A stretch of 64,000 nt of DNA from Rugosimonospora sp040255525 (GTDB taxonomy: Bacteria > Actinomycetota > Actinomycetes > Mycobacteriales > Micromonosporaceae): NCBI GenBank assembly GCA_040255525.1, contig JBDZVD010000002.1, positions 85,369 through 149,368 of the forward strand, written 5' to 3'. Positions 50,479 through 60,902 of the stretch are shown here, piece after piece. Position 1 is the first letter of the stretch; each line of letters starts with the position of its first letter. The notes beneath the pieces were generated by a model, which did no database searches, was not told the DNA's origin, and saw only the letters and a list, made by a program, of their open reading frames with translations. Position numbers and translations under genes: made by a program.

Positions 50479-51621
50479 ATGGAGCAGCACCTGTACGAGC
50501 CGGTACACGAGGAATTCCGGGAGTTGTGCCGGGTCTTCCTGGCCCGCGAGGCCGTTCCGTACCACGCCGCGTGGGAGGAGGCCGGCCTGGTCGACCGCGC
50601 GGTCTGGCGCAAGGCCGGAGCGGCCGGGCTGCTCGGCCTGGACGTACCCGAGGAGTACGGCGGCGCCGGCCAGCGCGACTTCCGGTTCAACGCGGTACTC
50701 GTCGAGGAGATCATCGCGGCCGGCACGACCGGGCTCGGGTTCGGTCTGCACAACGACATCGTGGCGCCCTACCTCACCGAGCTGACCACCGACGAGCAGC
50801 GCGGGCGCTGGCTGCCCGGGTTCTGCTCCGGGGAGACGATCACCGCGATCGCGATGTCCGAGCCGGGCGCCGGATCCGATCTGGCCGCGGTGCGTACCTC
50901 CGCCGTGCGTGACGGCTCCGACTATGTCCTCAATGGACAGAAGACCTTCATCACCAACGGCGAGCACGCGGATCTCGTGATCGTCGTCGCCCGTACCGGG
51001 CCCGGCGCCGGCGCGCACGGGCTGTCCCTGCTGGTCGTGGAGCGGGGCACGCCGGGCTTCGAGCGTGGCCGGCGGCTGAACAAGGTGGGGCTTGCGGCCA
51101 ATGACACGGCCGAGCTGTTCTTCAACGACTGCCGGGTACCCGCCACGAACCTGATCGGCGGCGAGAACCAGGGCTTCTACCACCTGACCGCGAACCTGCC
51201 CCGGGAGCGGCTGAGCATCGCCGTCTCCGCGGTCGCCGGGGCATCGCACGTCCTGGGTGTGACCCTCGACTACGCTCGCGGCCGGGAGGCGTTCGGCCGG
51301 CCGATCGGGAAGTTCCAGCACAACCGGTTCCTGCTCGCCGAGCTGGCCACCGAGATCACCGTCGCCCGGACGTTCGTGAACCACTGCGTGGCGGAGTACA
51401 ACGCGGGCCGGCTGACCGTCGCGGACGCGGCGATGGCGAAGTGGTGGACGACCGAACTGCAGACCAAGGTGGCCGACCGGTGCGTGCAACTGCACGGTGG
51501 GTACGGCTACATGAGGGAGTACCCGGTCGCCAAGGCGTGGCTGGACAGCCGGGTGCAGACCATCTACGGCGGTACGACCGAGATCATGAAGGAGATCATC
51601 GGTCGCTCGCTGGGCCTGTAG
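50479..51621 (+). CDS. Acyl-CoA dehydrogenase
   Basis: A 380-residue FAD enzyme that forms enoyl-CoA from acyl-CoA. AMSEPGAGSDLAAVRT is the substrate/FAD loop, LNGQKTFITNGEHADLVIVVAR the central beta domain, GREAFGRPIGKFQHNRF the C-terminal helical domain. The catalytic Glu lies in IYGGTTEIMKEIIGRSL. Chain-length preference cannot be told. It is convergent with folD, eight bases apart. Confidence 0.93.
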   Translation: MEQHLYEPVHEEFRELCRVFLAREAVPYHAAWEEAGLVDRAVWRKAGAAGLLGLDVPEEYGGAGQRDFRFNAVLVEEIIAAGTTGLGFGLHNDIVAPYLTELTTDEQRGRWLPGFCSGETITAIAMSEPGAGSDLAAVRTSAVRDGSDYVLNGQKTFITNGEHADLVIVVARTGPGAGAHGLSLLVVERGTPGFERGRRLNKVGLAANDTAELFFNDCRVPATNLIGGENQGFYHLTANLPRERLSIAVSAVAGASHVLGVTLDYARGREAFGRPIGKFQHNRFLLAELATEITVARTFVNHCVAEYNAGRLTVADAAMAKWWTTELQTKVADRCVQLHGGYGYMREYPVAKAWLDSRVQTIYGGTTEIMKEIIGRSLGL

Positions 51622-51629
51622 GTCGAGAT

Positions 51630-52487
51630 CTAGCCCGCGGAGCGCATCGCGCGCCGCTCGGCCACCGTCACCACGTGGCTCATCAGCAGCATCGTGGTGA
51701 CCGGGCCGACCCCGCCCGGTACCGGCGTGATCGCACCCGCCACCTCGGCCACCGCGGCGGTGTCCACGTCGCCGACCAGCCCGCCGTCCGGCGTGGCGTT
51801 GGTGCCCACGTCGATGACCACCGCGCCGGGCTTCACGTAGTCGGCGGTGACCATTCCGGCCCGGCCCACGGCGGCGACCAGGACGTCCGCCTCCCGTGCC
51901 ACGGCCGGCAGGTCGGTGGTGCGGGAGTGGCACACGGTCACCGTGGCGTTCTCGGCGAGCAGCATCAGCGCGGCAGGTTTGCCGACCACGTTGGAGCGGC
52001 CGATGACCACCGCGTGCCGGCCGGCCAGCGGGATGCCCTCGTGCTTGAGGATCCTGAGTACCGCCGCGGCGGTCGCCGGGGCGAACGCGTCCGCCGACCC
52101 GGACGCGAGCAGGCCCAGCGACACCGGGTTGGCGCCGTCCACGTCGACCTCGGGCGGGATCGCGCTGCCGATGTCCTCCAGCCGCAGCCCTCCGGGCAGC
52201 GGGGTCTGGCACATGACGCCGTGCACGCTCGCATCGGAGCCGGCCCGGGTCAGCGCCTCCCGGATCGTGCCGGCGTCCGCGTCGGTGGGCAGCTCGACCG
52301 TACGGGCCTCGATGCTCAGCTTCCCGGCGGCGCGGACCAGCGACCGCACGTACCACGCCGCGCCCTCGTCCCGAGTGGCCACCACGATCGCCAGCCCCGG
52401 CACGATCCCGGCGCCGCGCAGCGCGGCGACCCGGGCGGTCAGGTCGGCACCCAGCTCCTGGGCGATCTTCTTCCCGTCGATCAGCAT
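51630..52487 (-). CDS. folD: FolD-like methylene-tetrahydrofolate dehydrogenase lacking the cyclohydrolase lysine
   Basis: A 285-residue FolD-family protein. NADP-site GRSNVVGKP, TPLPGG near 95, DVDGANPVSLG and the C-terminal ITPVPGGVGPVTT are conserved. The active-site Y-x-x-x-K motif reads Y46-V-R-S-L50, with Leu (codon CTG) instead of the lysine (K54 in E. coli) needed for cyclohydrolase activity. The dehydrogenase half-reaction should remain. ATG 52487 follows GGGGGAAG. The upstream gene on the same strand encodes a separate cyclohydrolase-family protein. Confidence 0.9.
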   Translation of the reverse strand: MLIDGKKIAQELGADLTARVAALRGAGIVPGLAIVVATRDEGAAWYVRSLVRAAGKLSIEARTVELPTDADAGTIREALTRAGSDASVHGVMCQTPLPGGLRLEDIGSAIPPEVDVDGANPVSLGLLASGSADAFAPATAAAVLRILKHEGIPLAGRHAVVIGRSNVVGKPAALMLLAENATVTVCHSRTTDLPAVAREADVLVAAVGRAGMVTADYVKPGAVVIDVGTNATPDGGLVGDVDTAAVAEVAGAITPVPGGVGPVTTMLLMSHVVTVAERRAMRSAG

Positions 52488-52570
52488 GCTTCCCCCAGCT
52501 TCGCGGCCCGTGCCGCTCCTGTCCGCGCGTCGGTCCGGTGCGCCGGTCGCGGACCGGCGCCCCGCTCGCG

Positions 52571-53194
52571 TCAACCCGCGACGCCGCGCCGCACGTTGCC
52601 CACGATCTCCCGGCCGAGATCGCCGGCTGCCACGTGCGTGTCGAGTTCCCGGCGCAGCTCGGCGCGGACCGTCTCGTCCTTGAGCGCGGCGAGGTTGACC
52701 TCGACGTTGATGGCGGCGGACTCCAGCGCGGACACCGCCAGCGAGGCGGCCACCCCCACGTCGGAGAGCACGTTTCGGTTGGACCTTCCGGGCAGCGCGG
52801 CGGCCAGCTCGATGATCCGCGCGGCCACTCCGGCCACCCGCAGCGGTGGCTGCGCGGCCCCGGCGGTGGCGGTCTGGATCGCCTGGCTGCGCGCCGCCTT
52901 CTCGGCGTCGGTCTGCTTGGGCAGCCCGTACGCGGCCATCACCGTGTCGAACGCGGACTCGTCGGCCTCCGCCAGCTCCAGCGCGCGCAGGCGCAGCTCC
53001 CGGGCCTCGTCGCCGATCGGCCGCACGTACGCCTCGTGCTCCGCGTACGCACCCTTGCCGACGGTCAGGTTGACCACCATCTCGATCAGGGCGGCACCTG
53101 ACGCGGCCGCGAGCGCGGCGGCCGCGCCGCCGCCCGGTGTGGAGGCCGACGAGCCCAACCGCTCCAGCCAGTCTCCGAGCATGTCCTGCTGCAC
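52571..53194 (-). CDS. fchA: FchA-like methenyl-tetrahydrofolate cyclohydrolase (FTCD_C)
   Basis: A 207-residue all-helical protein of the formiminotransferase-cyclodeaminase C-terminal family. STPGGGAAAALAAASGAALIEMVVNLTVGK is the signature start; ADESAFDTVMAAYGLPK and SDVGVAASLAVSALESAAINVEVNL follow. Stand-alone members hydrolyse methenyl-tetrahydrofolate to 10-formyl-tetrahydrofolate. It lies directly upstream of the lysine-less folD and should be in its operon (83-bp gap). The GTG start has TAGGGT six bases upstream, so it is probably leaderless. Confidence 0.88.
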   Translation of the reverse strand: MQQDMLGDWLERLGSSASTPGGGAAAALAAASGAALIEMVVNLTVGKGAYAEHEAYVRPIGDEARELRLRALELAEADESAFDTVMAAYGLPKQTDAEKAARSQAIQTATAGAAQPPLRVAGVAARIIELAAALPGRSNRNVLSDVGVAASLAVSALESAAINVEVNLAALKDETVRAELRRELDTHVAAGDLGREIVGNVRRGVAG

Positions 53195-53200
53195 GTATGG

Positions 53201-53206
53201 ACCCTA
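53201..53206 (-). promoter_or_regulatory. Leaderless -10 element of the fchA-folD operon
   Basis: TAGGGT on the minus strand ends six bases before the fchA GTG; no ribosome site is visible. The 24-bp repeat array starts about 50 bp further upstream. Confidence 0.55.
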
Positions 53207-53258
53207 CCAACGCGGGCCGGCGCCGGTGCCGCACCCGGTCGGCGGTACGCCGTCGGGC

Positions 53259-53491
53259 GGCGGGGTGTTCCGGGCCCGGCCCGGCGGGGTGTTCCGGGCC
53301 CGGCCCGGCGGGNNNNNNNNNNNNNNNNNNNNNNNNNNNNNNNNNNNNNNNNNNNNNNNNNNNNNNNNNNNNNNNNNNNNNNNNNNNNNNNNNNNNNNNN
53401 NNNNNNNNNNNNGGCGGGGTGTTCCGGGCCCGGCCCGGCGGGGTGTTCCGGGCCCGGCCCGGCGGGGCGTTCCGGGCCCGGCCCGGCGGGG
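53259..53491. repeat. 24-bp tandem repeat interrupted by an assembly gap
   Basis: GGCGGGGTGTTCCGGGCCCGGC-CC units start at 53259 and 53283, continue into a run of N, and resume at 53413, 53437 and 53461 (the last with one change). The array fills the divergent gap between fchA and the DUF3046 gene. True copy number is unknown. Confidence 0.9.
53313..53412. other. Assembly gap (100 N)
   Basis: Exactly 100 N bases inside the tandem repeat, the usual placeholder for a gap of unknown size. The repeat probably broke the assembly. Confidence 0.97.
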
Positions 53492-53555
53492 CTCGGGGCA
53501 TCCGGCACCGGGGTACCGTTGCGAAGCGGGTGGATCTCGTCGAGGGGGTGGAATC

Positions 53556-53756
53556 GTGCGGTTGACCGACTTCTGGGCGCGGCTGGACCGGGTCTTCGGG
53601 CCGGGCTACGCGGCGAGTGTCGCCGCCGACCAGGTGCTACCCCAACTCGGCGGGCGGACGATCCAGCAGGCCCTGGCGGCGGGGGAGGAGACCTCGGTGG
53701 TCTGGCGCGCGGTCGTGGCGGCTTATCCGGAGCGGGTACCCCAATCGATCCGCTGA
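53556..53756 (+). CDS. DUF3046 protein
   Basis: A 66-residue DUF3046 protein: MRLTDFWARLDRVFGPGYA, VLPQLGGRTIQQALAAGE and VVWRAVVAAYPE are the family blocks. It sits just upstream of recA as in mycobacteria (the Rv2738c position). GTG 53556 follows GAGGGGG. Function is unknown. Confidence 0.88.
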   Translation: MRLTDFWARLDRVFGPGYAASVAADQVLPQLGGRTIQQALAAGEETSVVWRAVVAAYPERVPQSIR

Positions 53757-53779
53757 CTTCCGGGGTGTCGCGTCATGCG

Positions 53780-53795
53780 TCGTACACCTGTACGG
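53780..53795. promoter_or_regulatory. Variant LexA (SOS) box upstream of recA
   Basis: TCGTACACCTGTACGG is a perfect 6-bp inverted repeat (CGTACA-CC-TGTACG). It differs from the actinobacterial SOS box CGAAC-N4-GTTCG by one symmetrical change in each half. It lies about 100 bp before recA. Confidence 0.55.
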
Positions 53796-53848
53796 GTATT
53801 GTCCACAGCATGGCGCTTATCCACAGGTCTCGGCCCGTCGGCTGTTTT

Positions 53849-53871
53849 CTGTCGGACCCAGCGCCTAGCGT
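53849..53871 (+). promoter_or_regulatory. PafBC-type (RecA-NDp) leaderless promoter of recA
   Basis: CTGTCGGAC, eight bases, then TAGCGT (53866-53871). The mycobacterial RecA-NDp motif is TTGTCRGTG-N8-TANNNT; six of nine core positions match and the spacing is exact. The hexamer ends six bases before the recA GTG. Confidence 0.55.
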
Positions 53872-53877
53872 GTCCGC

Positions 53878-56082
<2,205 letters not shown>

Positions 56083-56084
56083 TC

Positions 56085-56939
56085 GTGCCGGGTAGGCGAC
56101 GAGGAGCCCGCACGGGTCGGGGCTGGGATGCTGCCCCACCCCGACCCCGACGGACCGCGGCCCGACCTGACCCGAACCGGAACGAGGACTCCGGGTGGGT
56201 CGCCTCCGACGGACCGCTGTGGACTCCGGAAGAGGACGGTTACACCCGCGCCCCGGACCGGGACGCGGAGTCCGTGGGCGGCTCCGGCGCTGCGGAGCGG
56301 GGGAGGCGGACCCGGTACGGGCGCGGCGACCGGTCCGGGGCACCGGGCGACCGGTCGGCGCCCGATGGCGAGCGCGGATCCGGGCCGGCCCGGGATCCCG
56401 CGCAGGTCGCCCGGGACATCTGTCTCCAGCAGTTGGCGGTCCGTCCCCGTACCCGCGCCGAACTCGCCGCCGTGCTGCGTAAGCGCGGCGTTGCCGACCA
56501 GGTCGCGGCCGAGGTTCTCGACCGGTACGACGAGGTCGGGCTCATCGACGACGCCGCGTTTGCCAAGGCATGGGTGACCACCCGGCACCACGGCAAGGGG
56601 CTGGCCCGCCGGGCGCTCGCGAACGAACTGAACAAGCGCGGCATCGACGGAGACTTGGTCGGAGCCGCGTTGGAGGAGATCGACCAGGACACCGAGGCTG
56701 CCACCGCCCGTTCTCTGGTCGACCGGAAACTGCGCACGATGTCCGCCGCGCCGCCGGAGGCGGTGTTCCGACGACTGGTCGGCATGCTCGCCCGGAAGGG
56801 GTACCCGCCGGGGTTGGCGATCACTGCCGTCAAGGAGGCGCTCGCCGCCCGAAAGGACGAGGTGGGAGCGTTCGCTGACGTCGTCGATCCGGACGATCTC
56901 CCGGATCTGGTCGTCGATCCGGACGACCCGATCCGCTGA
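56085..56939 (+). CDS. recX: RecA regulator RecX
   Basis: A 284-residue RecX. The first 110 residues are a charged, Arg/Pro/Gly-rich, probably disordered extension. The three-helix repeats follow: DICLQQLAVRPRTRAELAAVLRKRG, EVGLIDDAAFAKAWVTTRH, KGLARRALANELNKRGID, then RRLVGMLARKGYPPGLAITAV. RecX blocks RecA filaments. I chose GTG 56085, two bases after the recA stop; the ribosome site is weak, so coupling is likely. Confidence 0.88.
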   Translation: MPGRRRGARTGRGWDAAPPRPRRTAARPDPNRNEDSGWVASDGPLWTPEEDGYTRAPDRDAESVGGSGAAERGRRTRYGRGDRSGAPGDRSAPDGERGSGPARDPAQVARDICLQQLAVRPRTRAELAAVLRKRGVADQVAAEVLDRYDEVGLIDDAAFAKAWVTTRHHGKGLARRALANELNKRGIDGDLVGAALEEIDQDTEAATARSLVDRKLRTMSAAPPEAVFRRLVGMLARKGYPPGLAITAVKEALAARKDEVGAFADVVDPDDLPDLVVDPDDPIR

Positions 56940-57029
56940 CCAGCGGCTCAGCCGAAATGACGATGGTGATGTTTCCCCAGGTAGGCGGCCCGTAGCAGTC
57001 TGTGGCCGCCGCTGCTCGATCAGGTGTTC

Positions 57030-57059
57030 TTGACCGAACCGGTATCGGACACCTAGCCT
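57030..57059 (+). promoter_or_regulatory. SigA-type promoter of rny
   Basis: TTGACC (57030-57035), an 18-bp spacer, then TAGCCT (57054-57059). It starts a leader of about 260 bases before the RNase Y gene. Confidence 0.6.
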
Positions 57060-57325
57060 CGGGTTACCAGAGGAGAACGTCCGACCATCGCGGCTAACCG
57101 CACAACATAGATCGCATAACAGTACGGCATCATTTGGTCGCGTTTACGCGGCTAGCACCACCTTTCGTCGACGCACGGTCAACGCGCGACGACGCAGGCG
57201 TACCCGCGGTACGGCACCGTCGCCGTACGGCACCGTTGACCACACCCGCGCATCGGACCTCTCCTCAACGGGCAACGCACCGGGCTTCGCCGGAAGCCGG
57301 GTACGGGCGGGGAAGGGAGGCGACC
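57060..57325 (+). other. Long 5' leader of rny, no gene seen
   Basis: The leader has an early ribosome-like AGAGGAG near 57070 without a following ATG/GTG of merit, and a direct repeat, CGGTACGGCACCGT and CCGTACGGCACCGT, near 57210-57235. It could be a control region for the decay nuclease itself. No riboswitch class is recognised. Confidence 0.4.
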
Positions 57326-59107
57326 GTGACAGCCCTCGTCATGGTTTTCGTGGGCGTGGTCGTCGTCCTTGTCGCAGTCGTCGCCGTCGGGCTCATCGCC
57401 GTCCTGCGTGTCGTGCGCCCGCTGCGGTCCAGTCCGGAGAACGCGGGTCAGCCGCAGGCCGACGCCGGGTTCGTCGCCGAACGGGACCGGCAGGAGCAAT
57501 CCCTGGCCGCGCTGCGGGACGCCGCCGACGAGGCCAGCTCCGTGGCGGAAGAGGCGCGGGCGAAGGCCACCACGGCCCGCACCGAACTGGCCGCCGCCAA
57601 AGCCGAGGCGAACGCGGCCCGTGCCGAGGCCAAGCGCGTACTGGCGGCCGCCCACACCGAGGCCGACACCATCCTGGAGCGCGCCCACCGCCAGGCGGAG
57701 CAGGACGCCGAGCAGGCGCGGGTCACGGCCCGGCGCACCGGCGAGCGGGAGATCGCGATGCTCACCGCCACCGCCCGGGAACAGTCCGCCGACGCCGAGC
57801 GGCGCCAGCAGCGCCTCGACGAGCGCGAACGGCTGCTCGCCGAGGAGGCCGAGCGCTTGGCCGAGCGGGACCGCCGGATCAGCGCGGCGGAGGCGGAGCT
57901 GATCGAGCGGGAGAACGGCCTGACCAGCAGGGAGAACGCGATCGCCAAGCTGGAGGAAGACCGGCGCCGCGAGCTGGAGCGGGTGGCCGGACTGACGGCC
58001 GAGACCGCGAAGGCCGAACTCATCGAGACGATCGAGACGCAGGCCAAGCGCGAAGCGGCGCTGCTGGTCCGGGACGTCGAGGCCGACGCCCGGAACACGG
58101 CCGACCAGCGCGCCCGGCACATCGTGGTCGACGCGATCCAGCGGGTGGCCAGCGAGCAGACCGCGGAGAGCGTGGTCAGCGTTCTGCACCTGCCCACCGA
58201 CGAGATGAAGGGTCGGATCATCGGCCGGGAAGGCCGCAACATCCGCGCGTTCGAGTCGGTGACCGGGGTCAACCTGATCATCGATGACACCCCCGAGGCG
58301 GTGCTGCTGTCCTGCTTCGACCCGGTGCGCCGGGAGATCGGCCGGCTGACGCTGGAGAAGCTGGTACTCGACGGGCGGATCCACCCGCACCGCATCGAGG
58401 AGGTCTTCGACCTGGCCAAGCACGAGGTGGAGCGGCTGTGCCTGCGGGCGGCCGAGGATGCCCTGGTCGAGGTCGGCATCACCGACCTGCACCCGGAGCT
58501 GGTGCCCCTGCTGGGCCGGCTCCGGTACCGCACGAGCTACGGCCAGAATGTTCTCAAGCACCTTGTAGAGACCGCTCACATCGCCGGGATCATGGCCGCC
58601 GAACTGCGGCTGGACGCGCCGTTGATCAAGCGGTGCGCCTTCCTGCACGACATCGGCAAGGCGCTCACCCATGAGGTCGAGGGCAGTCACGCGCTCATCG
58701 GCGCCGACCTCGCCCGCAAGTACGGCGAGGCGGACGAGGTGGTGCACGCGATCGAGGCGCACCACAACGAGGTGCCGCCGCAGACCATCGAGGCCGTACT
58801 CACCCAGGCATCGGACGCCTGCTCCGGCGGGCGGCCGGGCGCGCGGCGGGAGAGCCTGGAGGCGTACGTCAAGCGGCTGGAGCGGATCGAGGAGATCGCC
58901 GGCGGCAAGCAGGGTGTGGAGAAGGTCTTCGCGATGCAGGCCGGTCGCGAGATCCGGGTCATGGTCAAGCCGGACGATGTGGACGACATCGGCGCGGCGG
59001 TACTGGCCCGGGACGTGGCCAAGCAGATCGAGGAAGAGCTGACGTATCCGGGCCAGATCCGGGTGACGGTCGTGCGCGAGTCGAGGGTCACCGAGATCGC
59101 CCGCTGA
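57326..59107 (+). CDS. rny: Ribonuclease Y
   Basis: A 593-residue membrane-anchored endoribonuclease that starts mRNA decay. One N-terminal membrane helix (VMVFVGVVVVLVAVVAVGLIAVL, in parts) is followed by about 220 residues of coiled coil rich in Ala/Glu/Arg. The KH domain has MKGRIIGREGRNIRAFES. The HD domain has LIKRCAFLHDIGKALTHE and AIEAHHNEVPP. GTG 57326 follows GGGAGG by five bases, a clear start. Confidence 0.95.
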   Translation: MTALVMVFVGVVVVLVAVVAVGLIAVLRVVRPLRSSPENAGQPQADAGFVAERDRQEQSLAALRDAADEASSVAEEARAKATTARTELAAAKAEANAARAEAKRVLAAAHTEADTILERAHRQAEQDAEQARVTARRTGEREIAMLTATAREQSADAERRQQRLDERERLLAEEAERLAERDRRISAAEAELIERENGLTSRENAIAKLEEDRRRELERVAGLTAETAKAELIETIETQAKREAALLVRDVEADARNTADQRARHIVVDAIQRVASEQTAESVVSVLHLPTDEMKGRIIGREGRNIRAFESVTGVNLIIDDTPEAVLLSCFDPVRREIGRLTLEKLVLDGRIHPHRIEEVFDLAKHEVERLCLRAAEDALVEVGITDLHPELVPLLGRLRYRTSYGQNVLKHLVETAHIAGIMAAELRLDAPLIKRCAFLHDIGKALTHEVEGSHALIGADLARKYGEADEVVHAIEAHHNEVPPQTIEAVLTQASDACSGGRPGARRESLEAYVKRLERIEEIAGGKQGVEKVFAMQAGREIRVMVKPDDVDDIGAAVLARDVAKQIEEELTYPGQIRVTVVRESRVTEIAR

Positions 59108-59120
59108 CCCGGCGGCCCCC

Positions 59121-59303
59121 TCGCCCGCTACGTTTCGAGGGGCGCGGCCGGAGCCGGGGTGTGGCGGAGGTGAGCACTTCGCCCGCTACGTTCGAGGGGC
59201 GCAGCCGGAGCCGGGGTGTGGCGGAGGTGAGCACCTCGCCCGCTACGTTCGAGGGGCGCAGCCGGAGCCGGGGTGTGGCGGAGGTGAGCACCTCGCCCGC
59301 TAC
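59121..59303 (+). repeat. 57-bp tandem repeat, over three copies, before miaB
   Basis: Copies start at 59121 (58 bp, one extra T), 59179, 59236 and a truncated one at 59293. Each has GGCGGAGGTGAGCAC and a TANNNT hexamer (TACGTT; TACTCT in the last copy, 59301). The array fills the rny-miaB gap and its last copy lies at the miaB start region. Confidence 0.92.
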
Positions 59304-59333
59304 TCTGGGTGGTCGATGGAAGAGGGGCCGAGG

Positions 59334-60839
59334 GTGGCAAGAAGCTTCAAGGTCGTGACGTACGGCTGCCAGATGAACATGCACGACTCGGAGCGCATTT
59401 CGGGTCTGCTGGAGACTGCCGGATATGTCCGGGCCGACGACGTCGACAACCCCGATGTCGTCGTCTTCAACACCTGCGCCGTACGGGAGAACGCGGACAA
59501 CCGGCTGTACGGGAATCTCGGGCACCTGCGCCCCACCAAGCTCGCCAACCCCGGCATGCAGATCGCGGTCGGCGGATGCCTGGCGCAGAAGGACCGGGGC
59601 GACATCGTCACCAAGGCACCCTGGGTCGACGTCGTCTTCGGCACCCACAACATCGGCTCCCTGCCCGCGCTGCTCGACCGTGCGCGGCACAACGAGCAGG
59701 CCGAGGTCGAGATCCTCGAATCCCTTGAGGTCTTCCCGTCGACGCTGCCCACCCGGCGCGAGTCCAGCTACGCCGGCTGGGTGTCCATCTCGGTGGGCTG
59801 CAACAACACCTGCACGTTCTGCATCGTGCCGTCCCTGCGCGGCCGGGAGCGCGACCGGCGGCCGGGGGAGATTCTCGCCGAGGTCGAGGCGCTGGTCGCC
59901 GAGGGGGTCCTGGAGGTCACCCTGCTCGGCCAGAACGTCAACTCGTACGGCGCCGAGTTCGGCGACCGGTACGCGTTCGGCAAGCTGCTGCGCGCGTGCG
60001 GCGACATCGGCGGGCTGGAGCGGGTGCGGTTCACCAGCCCGCACCCGAAGGACTTCACCGACGACGTGATCGCCGCGATGGCAGAGACGCCCAATGTGTG
60101 CCACCAGTTGCACATGCCGCTGCAGTCCGGTTCGGACGCCGTACTGCGTGCCATGCGGCGCAGCTACCGGCAGGAACGGTACCTGGGAATCATCGACAAG
60201 GTACGGGCAGCGATGCCGGACGCGGCCATCACCACCGACATCATCGTCGGCTTCCCGGGGGAGACCGAGGCGGACTTCGAGCAGACCCTGGAGGTCGTCC
60301 GGGCGGCCCGGTTCGCCAGCGCGTTCACCTTCCAGTACTCCAAGCGGCCGGGTACCCCGGCGGCCACCATGGACGGGCAGCTCCCGAAACAGATCGTCCA
60401 GGAGCGGTACGACCGGCTGATCTCGGCCCTGGAGGACATCACCTGGGAGGAGAACAAGAAGTTCGTCGGCCGTACCGTCGAGGTGCTGGTGGCGGTCGGC
60501 GAGGGGCGCAAGGACGGCGCGACCGGCCGGCTGTCCGGACGTGCCCGCGACGGTCGCCTCGTGCACTTCAGCGCCGGGGGCAACGACGGCATCCGTCCGG
60601 GCGACATCGTCGAGGCCACGATCACCTACGCCGCGCCACACCACCTCAACGCCGACGGTGAGCCGGTCTCGCACCGGCGTACCCGTGCCGGCGACGCCTA
60701 CGAGGCCGGACACATTCCGCGTACCCTCGGGGTTTCGCTCGGCATGCCCACGGTCGGCGCGCCAGCGAGCACATCCGGCCCGGCGCGTCCGGGGCCGCGC
60801 GACGGCCTGGACCGGTCGCCGGCGGATCACTGCGGCTGA
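59334..60839 (+). CDS. miaB: tRNA-2-methylthio-N6-isopentenyladenosine synthase
   Basis: A 501-residue radical-SAM methylthiotransferase that converts i6A37 to ms2i6A37 in tRNA. MARSFKVVTYGCQMNMHDSERISG (quoted in parts) opens the MTTase domain with C12; the radical-SAM cluster is C156-NNT-C160-TF-C163; VRFTSPHPKDFTDD and a C-terminal TRAM domain (about 370-440) follow. I prefer GTG 59334, which gives the family-typical start and has AGAGGGG six bases upstream; ATG 59316 is possible. A Pro/Gly-rich tail follows TRAM. Confidence 0.95.
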   Translation: MARSFKVVTYGCQMNMHDSERISGLLETAGYVRADDVDNPDVVVFNTCAVRENADNRLYGNLGHLRPTKLANPGMQIAVGGCLAQKDRGDIVTKAPWVDVVFGTHNIGSLPALLDRARHNEQAEVEILESLEVFPSTLPTRRESSYAGWVSISVGCNNTCTFCIVPSLRGRERDRRPGEILAEVEALVAEGVLEVTLLGQNVNSYGAEFGDRYAFGKLLRACGDIGGLERVRFTSPHPKDFTDDVIAAMAETPNVCHQLHMPLQSGSDAVLRAMRRSYRQERYLGIIDKVRAAMPDAAITTDIIVGFPGETEADFEQTLEVVRAARFASAFTFQYSKRPGTPAATMDGQLPKQIVQERYDRLISALEDITWEENKKFVGRTVEVLVAVGEGRKDGATGRLSGRARDGRLVHFSAGGNDGIRPGDIVEATITYAAPHHLNADGEPVSHRRTRAGDAYEAGHIPRTLGVSLGMPTVGAPASTSGPARPGPRDGLDRSPADHCG

Positions 60840-60852
60840 GGCCCCCACAAAT

Positions 60853-60889
60853 GATCGAGGCGCCCACCTTCGCGGTGAACGCCCCGATC
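60853..60889. terminator. Hairpin between convergent miaB and DUF349 gene
   Basis: GATCGAGGCG...CGCCCCGATC (one mismatch) encloses CACC-TTCGC-GGTG. It lies between the two stops. Confidence 0.65.
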
Positions 60890-60902
60890 TCTATGTGGTG
60901 TT

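Noticed and set aside
59121..59303. CRISPR-like array
   Set aside because: Copies are directly adjacent with no variable spacers.
59161..59358. A 65-codon frame made of the 57-bp repeat (VAEVSTSPATFEG...)
   Set aside because: Exists only because the unit is a multiple of three; runs into miaB out of frame. A short peptide cannot be fully excluded.
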